This document shows positions 25,163 through 29,913 of a stretch of DNA of 29,913 nt, piece after piece. The notes under the pieces were generated by a model. That model worked only from the letters and a program-made list of their open reading frames with translations. It ran no database searches and was not told the DNA's origin. Both the position numbers and the translations under genes were made by a program. Source of the DNA: JAERML01 sp035687895. GTDB lineage: Bacteria; Bacteroidota; Ignavibacteria; UBA10030; UBA6906. The stretch spans positions 1 through 29,913 of the forward strand of contig DASRUE010000077.1 in the NCBI GenBank assembly GCA_035687895.1, written 5' to 3'. How positions within the stretch are numbered: the stretch's first letter is position 1; the number at the start of each line of letters is the position of its first letter.

Positions 25163-25191
25163 TTGATTATCAGGCATGAAATCGTTATCAT
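25163..25191 (+). promoter_or_regulatory. Sigma70-type promoter of the fni operon
   Basis: TTGATT (25163-25168), a 17-bp spacer and TATCAT (25186-25191). Start near 25198, leader about 32 nt to the ATG at 25230. It makes a TTG start at 25209 unlikely. Confidence 0.65.
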
Positions 25192-25229
25192 TTTTCTGAA
25201 TCGCCACATTGACATCCCCTTGGTTCTTC

Positions 25230-26285
25230 ATGCCCAGCCGAAACCCTTCGCGAACGACCCCCTCACGCAAAAAGCAACACGTCAATATCACGTTGACTAA
25301 GGATGTAGGGTTCAGGACCAAGACGACCGGACTGGAACACCTCGAATTCGTGCACAACGCTCTCCCTGAAGTTCATTTTTCCGAGATCGACACCACGACA
25401 TCCTTCCTCGGCAGGCAACTCAACCTCCCTCTGATGGTCTCGTGCATGACCGGCGGATATGCGGACGCATGGACAATCAACCGCGAGCTTGCAGAAGTCG
25501 CACAGGAGATTGGCATCGCCATGGGGGTGGGCAGCCAGCGACAGGCCCTCGAAGACAAGACCTACCATCGGACGTTCAGTGTTGTCCGTGAAGCCGCGCC
25601 CGACATTCCTATTGTTGGCAACATTGGCGCCTCAGAAGTCGCCCGAATGGAGAGCGTCGATTCAATCCAGAGGCTGGTGGACTTGATCAAAGCCGATGCC
25701 TTTGCCGTCCATCTCAACCCGTTGCAAGAATTCCTCCAACCCGAAGGGAACACTGACTTCCGTGGTGTGTTGTCTGGTATTGGACGGCTTGTGAACGGTC
25801 TCTCGGTTCCGGTGATCGTCAAGGAAATTGGCGCAGGTATCTCCGCAGAAGTCGCCCGGAGGCTTGTCGAGATGGGGGTGACGCATATCGATATCGCCGG
25901 CGCGGGGGGAACAAGCTGGGCAGGCGTAGAGGCACTTCGCCGAAAGGACCGGGAGTTCGCAACCCAATTCTGGGATTGGGGAATACCAACGGCTCGCGCG
26001 ATTCGGGATGTTGTACAACTCAAAGGCAACAACGTGCAATTCACCCTCATCGCCTCCGGGGGAATTGTCTCGGGCATCGATGCCGCCAAGTGTATTGCTT
26101 TGGGTGCGGATCTTGTAGCTTCTGCGCGACCACTATTGCTTGCATGGAAGAAGGACGGAAGGAAGGGCGTCCACACTCTCCTCAACCGCTGGCGACAAGA
26201 ATTGAAAGGGGTGATGTTCCTGACCGGATCCTCGTCCATCACAGCTCTACAGCGCGCGCCATTGGTCTCCTACGGAGCTGCATGA
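25230..26285 (+). CDS. fni: Isopentenyl-diphosphate delta-isomerase, type II (FMN-dependent)
   Basis: Interconverts IPP and DMAPP, the two isoprenoid building blocks, using reduced FMN. The 351-residue protein shows RKKQHVNITL near the start, FVHNALPEV, the FMN-site segments SCMTGGYADA and GVGSQRQALED, HLNPLQEFLQPEG with the conserved catalytic Gln, and AGAGGTSWAGVE. The phosphate-binding end is IASGGIVSGIDAAK and ALGADLVASARP. The type II enzyme is unrelated to the type I Idi. The ATG at 25230 follows the promoter by about 32 nt. Its TGA overlaps the ATG of the prenyl synthase (ATGA), so the two steps are translationally coupled: the isomerase makes the DMAPP starter that the next enzyme elongates. 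Confidence 0.93.
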   Translation: MPSRNPSRTTPSRKKQHVNITLTKDVGFRTKTTGLEHLEFVHNALPEVHFSEIDTTTSFLGRQLNLPLMVSCMTGGYADAWTINRELAEVAQEIGIAMGVGSQRQALEDKTYHRTFSVVREAAPDIPIVGNIGASEVARMESVDSIQRLVDLIKADAFAVHLNPLQEFLQPEGNTDFRGVLSGIGRLVNGLSVPVIVKEIGAGISAEVARRLVEMGVTHIDIAGAGGTSWAGVEALRRKDREFATQFWDWGIPTARAIRDVVQLKGNNVQFTLIASGGIVSGIDAAKCIALGADLVASARPLLLAWKKDGRKGVHTLLNRWRQELKGVMFLTGSSSITALQRAPLVSYGAA

Positions 26286-27280
26286 ACCACGCCGCCTTTC
26301 AGCGCCGCTACAGACGGTTGCGTGACCAGATCGATCGCCACCTGCGGACTCTGGTCAACAGGCAATACCCCAGGGATTTCTCCCGTTCATTGTCCTATGT
26401 CCTCCGTGCGCGAGGAAAGCGTGTCCGCTCGACATTGGTTATGGTTTCATGCGAGGCGGTCGGTGGGCGCGCGGCGGACGCGATCCACGCCGGCGCGGCG
26501 GCAGAGATGATGCATAACTTCACCCTTGTCCACGACGACATCATGGACCACGCGGCTACCCGTCGGGGGCAACCCACGGTCCACACCAAATGGGATCCGA
26601 GTATCGCTCTTCTGACCGGTGACGTGTTGCTTGGAATGGCATACCAGAGCCTGCTCCTCACGAAGACAAGACGCATGCCGCAATTGGTTGATCTCTTCAC
26701 CGAAGGTTTACTGGATGTCTGCGAAGGACAGGCGCTCGATCTCGATTTCGAACGCCGACAACGGGTCACGCTCAGGGAATACTCCTCCATGATTGACAAG
26801 AAGACGGGAGCGTTGCTCGCCATGTCTGCAGGAATTGGAGGAGTGATTGGTGGCGGGACAAGAGAAGAAGTGCGGGCGCTTTACCGGTTTGGGCTCCATC
26901 TCGGGCGGGCATTTCAAATACAGGATGATCTCCTTGACGTCGTTGCCGACCAGAAGGAGTTTGGCAAGAGGATCGGGGGCGACATTGTTGAACGGAAGAA
27001 AACATTCCTTGCACTCACCGCACTGGAGCGCACAAGCGGCAACGACAGGCAATTGCTACGGGAAGTGTTCGGGAGACAGGGGACACTGAAGACATACCAA
27101 CATCATGTGGTTGCAGACGTCACGGCCATCTACCGGCGATATGGTGTCATCGAAGCCGCGCAGCGCCAGATTGCCCGGGAGACGCATCTCGCACAACGAA
27201 TGCTCCGTCTTCTTCCGAAAAACAACGGATCGGCAATGCTCCTCTGGTTTTCCGATCTTCTCTTGCACAGGATGTCCTGA
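26282..27280 (+). CDS. Polyprenyl diphosphate synthase, probably short chain (FPP/GGPP)
   Basis: A 332-residue trans-prenyltransferase. The first aspartate-rich motif is DDIMD (85-89), followed by RRGQPTVH; the second is QDDLLDVVAD. The KR of LRARGKRVRS (41-50) binds the homoallylic substrate. The first motif is DDxxD without the two-residue insertion of bacterial FPP synthases. The fifth residue before it is phenylalanine (F80), a bulky side chain that, by knowledge of the family, caps chain growth at about C20. A type I geranylgeranyl diphosphate synthase is therefore the best guess; FPP is possible. The ATG overlaps the fni stop by four bases. HPr follows after 3 bp. Confidence 0.88.
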   Translation: MNHAAFQRRYRRLRDQIDRHLRTLVNRQYPRDFSRSLSYVLRARGKRVRSTLVMVSCEAVGGRAADAIHAGAAAEMMHNFTLVHDDIMDHAATRRGQPTVHTKWDPSIALLTGDVLLGMAYQSLLLTKTRRMPQLVDLFTEGLLDVCEGQALDLDFERRQRVTLREYSSMIDKKTGALLAMSAGIGGVIGGGTREEVRALYRFGLHLGRAFQIQDDLLDVVADQKEFGKRIGGDIVERKKTFLALTALERTSGNDRQLLREVFGRQGTLKTYQHHVVADVTAIYRRYGVIEAAQRQIARETHLAQRMLRLLPKNNGSAMLLWFSDLLLHRMS

Positions 27281-27283
27281 AGT

Positions 27284-27550
27284 ATGATCGAACGCCAGAT
27301 CACAATTCGGAACAGGGCCGGTCTCCATACGCGCCCGGCGGCAACATTGGTGAAGACCGCGGCAAAGTTTCAGGCGGAGTTTATGATCCAGAAAGACAGC
27401 TTCGAGATCAATGGAAAGAGCATCATCGGCGTGATGACACTGGCCGCAGAACAGGGCTCCACCCTTCTCCTGAAGTTTGACGGCCCGGACGAGGAGCAAG
27501 CAGCAGAGGCGGTAGTTTCATTATTCGAACGCGGCTTCGACGAACAGTAG
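27284..27550 (+). CDS. ptsH: Phosphocarrier protein HPr
   Basis: An 88-residue carrier that takes phosphate from enzyme I on H15 (RAGLHTRPAA). It also keeps S46 in the INGKSIIGVMTLAA segment, the site used by HPr kinase/phosphorylase in regulatory systems. Only 3 bp separate it from the prenyl synthase stop, and enzyme I follows after 3 bp, so all are on one transcript. No EII sugar permease occurs in the window. In many FCB-group genomes HPr and enzyme I act with HPr kinase or EIIA-like proteins without sugar transport; that would fit here but cannot be shown from this window. Confidence 0.95.
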   Translation: MIERQITIRNRAGLHTRPAATLVKTAAKFQAEFMIQKDSFEINGKSIIGVMTLAAEQGSTLLLKFDGPDEEQAAEAVVSLFERGFDEQ

Positions 27551-27553
27551 CCC

Positions 27554-29317
27554 ATGGACACGACAATATCGACATCCGGAGAAATCGTCTTCAAGGGAAT
27601 CGCCGCCGCACCCGGCATTGCGATCGGCCCTGCGTATCTCTACAGCAAACTCGTCCCCCGCGTGGAGGTGAAGAGCATCGCCGCGTCGGAAGTTGATGGA
27701 GAGAAGGAGCGACTCCGTACCGCCACTGCCCGGGCGGAAAAGGAACTCCAGAAGATCCTCGCATTTGCCGAACAGAAACTCGGTTCGCAACATGCAAAGA
27801 TTTTCGAAGCTCAAATCATGATCTTGAATGACGCGATCCTGATGCAGGCGATCGAAAACAGGATCAGCACCGAGCTGAAGAACGCGGAGCACATTGTTTC
27901 GGACGAGATCAGCAAGTACAAACGGTTGATGTTGGCTGCGGACGATGAATACATGCACGAGCGCGCCCACGATGTGGACGATGTGATGAATCGCATCATC
28001 CGGAACGTCCAGGACCAGAAGCTCTACTCCCGTCTCGAAGGAGAGTCCATCATCATCTCTGAGACGCTTGTAGCGGCAGATACAGTCATCTTCAGCCGAA
28101 ATCAGGTGCTTGGATATGCCACAGACCTGGGCGGAGTCACTTCGCACGCAGCGCTGCTTTCTCGCTCGCTCAAGATCCCCGCCGTTGCAGGTCTACGCAC
28201 AGCAACAAAGGCCGTCAGCACGGGAGACTTCATTGCGATCGATGGATACGCAGGTGTCCTTATTGTACGGCCCTCCGAAGAAACTCTGGAGACGCTCCGG
28301 CGGAAGGCGGAACGGTTCCGTCTCTTCGAAGAACAGCTCGTCGGAATCGCAGGGCTCGCGGCCGACACACCGGACCACAAGCACATAGAGCTCTCGGCGA
28401 ACATTGAGTTCGCGGAGGAGATTGACTTCGCACGCGTGCAGGGTGCGATTGGTGTGGGCCTGTACCGAACGGAGAGCCAACTCATTGGTCGCCCCACCTA
28501 TCCCAGCGAAGATGAACAGTACGAAGCGTACAAGACGGTGGCAGATGGTATTTATCCTCACCCCGTGATCTTTCGAACGTTTGACGTAGGGGGCGACAAG
28601 CTGGCACCTGATGCGTCTCACGAAGAGAATCCATTTCTTGGTTGGCGCGGGATCCGCGTCATGTTAGACCGCCCGGAGCTGTTCATGACCCAGTTGCGGG
28701 CACTGCTGCGTGCGAGCGCACAAAAGAACGTACGCATTATGTTCCCGATGATAAGTACGCTGAAGGAAGTGCGCAAAGCAAAGGCGTTCGTCAAGCAGGC
28801 AAAGGCAGAGTTAAAAGCAGAGGGGATTCCATTTGATGCACGCATCAAAGTGGGCGTGATGATCGAAGTTCCGTCAGCAGCAATCCTTGCAAACGAGATT
28901 GCGCGGGAAGTCGATTTTCTCAGCATTGGCTCCAATGACCTCATCCAATATCTTCTCGCTGTGGACAGGGGCAACACACTGGTAGCGCCGCTTTACCAAC
29001 AGTTCAACCCGGCGGTCCTGCGAACCTTGAAGACCATTGTCGACGCGGGGCATGCCAACAATATCTGGGTGGGGATGTGCGGCGAAATGGCGGGCGACCC
29101 GCTGGCGAGCGTCTTGCTCGTCGGACTTGGTTTGGACGAGCTGAGCGTCATCCCAACGGTTCTGCCGGAGATCAAGAAGATCATCCGCACCATCACCTAT
29201 AAGGATGCAAAACGGATTGTAGACAAGGCTCTGACACTCCAGACGGAAGAGGAAATCAAGGAATACCTTTCCACGTTCGTGCACAAAAAAGTGCCGGAGC
29301 TCCCTTTCGATGCCTGA
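27554..29317 (+). CDS. ptsI: Phosphoenolpyruvate-protein phosphotransferase (enzyme I)
   Basis: Takes phosphate from phosphoenolpyruvate and passes it to HPr. The 587-residue protein is full length. The N-terminal HPr-binding helical domain (about 55-155) is followed by the phosphohistidine domain with H198 (GGVTSHAALLSRS). The C-terminal PEP-binding barrel has GLYRTE, ENPFLGWRGIR, VGVMIEVPSA, IGSNDLIQYLLAVDR and the catalytic Cys in GMCGEMAGDP. It has no GAF domain, so it is the carbohydrate-type rather than the nitrogen-type (PtsP) enzyme. The start at 27554 lies 3 bp after the ptsH stop. Its product feeds HPr, and the downstream sugar-phosphate isomerase links the operon to central carbon metabolism. 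Confidence 0.96.
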   Translation: MDTTISTSGEIVFKGIAAAPGIAIGPAYLYSKLVPRVEVKSIAASEVDGEKERLRTATARAEKELQKILAFAEQKLGSQHAKIFEAQIMILNDAILMQAIENRISTELKNAEHIVSDEISKYKRLMLAADDEYMHERAHDVDDVMNRIIRNVQDQKLYSRLEGESIIISETLVAADTVIFSRNQVLGYATDLGGVTSHAALLSRSLKIPAVAGLRTATKAVSTGDFIAIDGYAGVLIVRPSEETLETLRRKAERFRLFEEQLVGIAGLAADTPDHKHIELSANIEFAEEIDFARVQGAIGVGLYRTESQLIGRPTYPSEDEQYEAYKTVADGIYPHPVIFRTFDVGGDKLAPDASHEENPFLGWRGIRVMLDRPELFMTQLRALLRASAQKNVRIMFPMISTLKEVRKAKAFVKQAKAELKAEGIPFDARIKVGVMIEVPSAAILANEIAREVDFLSIGSNDLIQYLLAVDRGNTLVAPLYQQFNPAVLRTLKTIVDAGHANNIWVGMCGEMAGDPLASVLLVGLGLDELSVIPTVLPEIKKIIRTITYKDAKRIVDKALTLQTEEEIKEYLSTFVHKKVPELPFDA

Positions 29318-29344
29318 CCCCAACTATCACTATCAAGGAATGCT

Positions 29345-29913
29345 ATGACGTTTGAAGAAATCTTTGCCGTTGATACATCCAACATGTACAACCTGATCCG
29401 GAGTTTTCCGCAGCAAGTGGAAGATGCCATGCGGATCGGAGCCGGCGCAAAAGTCAGACTGAATACACGCGGTGTGGAGCAGATCGTTCTGTGCGGGCTC
29501 GGGGGTTCGGCAATCGGTGGGGATCTGCTCAAGAGCTACCTTGCCGGTGAATTGACTATCCCGTTCGTGGTCAACCGGCATTACACGTTGCCGAAGTTCG
29601 TCGGGAAGAAGTCGCTGGTCATCATCTCGAGCTACTCAGGAAACACAGAAGAGACAACCGCAGCGTACAAGGAAGCGATCAAGCGGGGCGCAAAGATCCT
29701 TGCCATTTCATCCGGCGGAACGGTTGCAAAAATGGCAGCGAAGCACAAACACCCGCTCATCAAGATTCCCGGGGGACTTCCACCCCGCGCCGCGCTCGGA
29801 TACTCCTTCTTTCCTCTGCTGACCGTCCTTGGAAAGCTCGGCCTGATCAAGAACAAGAGAAAAGACATGAACGAAACGCTCGGGTTGCTGCGCGCAAAAG
29901 CCGATGTGTACAG
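29345..29913 (+). CDS. Bifunctional phosphoglucose/phosphomannose isomerase (5' part)
   Basis: The first 189 residues of a sugar-phosphate isomerase that continues beyond the right edge. The SIS fold is plain: CGLGGSAIGGDLL (about 50-62), the sugar-phosphate loop SSYSGNTEET (95-104), AISSGG, and PPRAALGYSFFPLLTVLG (about 150-167). This pattern belongs to the dual-specificity phosphoglucose/phosphomannose isomerases first known from archaea and found in some bacteria. It would convert fructose-6-phosphate to glucose- or mannose-6-phosphate, supplying sugar nucleotides. An AAGGA ribosome-binding site precedes the ATG at 29345, 27 bp after the ptsI stop, so it belongs to the fni-ptsI operon. Confidence 0.88.
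   Translation, partial: MTFEEIFAVDTSNMYNLIRSFPQQVEDAMRIGAGAKVRLNTRGVEQIVLCGLGGSAIGGDLLKSYLAGELTIPFVVNRHYTLPKFVGKKSLVIISSYSGNTEETTAAYKEAIKRGAKILAISSGGTVAKMAAKHKHPLIKIPGGLPPRAALGYSFFPLLTVLGKLGLIKNKRKDMNETLGLLRAKADVY

Noticed and set aside
1..29913. CRISPR array, insertion sequence, prophage or toxin-antitoxin genes
   Set aside because: I saw no regularly spaced repeats, transposase motifs, integrase or paired small toxin genes on either strand.

Overview
The window looks like a piece of a chromosome from a Gram-negative bacterium of the Bacteroidota/Chlorobiota (FCB) side, most plausibly an Ignavibacteria-like lineage. The reasons are indirect: a large secreted protein of lamin-tail and CARDB-type modules with a FlgD-like C-terminal domain of the kind used as a type IX secretion signal, an outer-membrane beta-barrel protein, an O-antigen-ligase-like protein, and an HPr/enzyme I pair with no sugar permease next to a fused phosphoglucose/phosphomannose isomerase. 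I see no rRNA, tRNA, CRISPR array, insertion sequence, prophage or defence island. Almost everything is housekeeping or cell-envelope metabolism, tightly packed and on both strands.

Layout. Positions 1-1623 (minus): outer-membrane protein, pyrE, a 59-residue membrane peptide and the start of a NUDIX hydrolase. Positions 1716-3334 (minus): a YfiT/BstA-type DinB protein and a PflX-like radical SAM protein, divergent from an extended SDR oxidoreductase (3469-4593, plus). Positions 4653-7462: peptide deformylase (minus), a secreted three-domain rhodanese (plus) and glutamate racemase (minus). Positions 7501-11143 (minus): glnD, the remnant of a cyclase/ATPase regulator, and a STAS-domain protein. 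A 385-bp non-coding stretch follows, then a PSMA-like M28 peptidase (minus). Positions 13988-16736 (plus): periplasmic thioredoxin-TPR protein, O-antigen-ligase-like protein and GNAT acetyltransferase. Positions 16983-21326: two orphan receiver-domain proteins (plus) on either side of the 1140-residue lamin-tail protein (minus). Positions 21406-24983 (minus): ahcY, metK and a sugar nucleotidyltransferase. Positions 25230-29913 (plus): type II IPP isomerase, short-chain prenyl diphosphate synthase, HPr, enzyme I and the start of phosphoglucose/phosphomannose isomerase.

How the genes work together. metK and ahcY make and recycle the methyl-donor cycle. fni and the prenyl synthase form a short isoprenoid module whose stop and start codons overlap. 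HPr and enzyme I could form a phosphorelay used for regulation rather than transport. murI, the O-antigen-ligase-like protein, the nucleotidyltransferase and the sugar isomerase all feed envelope synthesis.

Ten of about seventeen gene-leading upstream regions contain a TTGnnn / 17 bp / TAnnnT promoter, which settles several start codons (glnD, def). I found no convincing undescribed system. The most unusual items are the in-frame gutted regulator at 10274-10774, a strong hairpin inside the first codons of the ligase gene (15090-15121), the 59-residue peptide resembling the front end of a mechanosensitive channel, and the receiver / lamin-tail / receiver arrangement.
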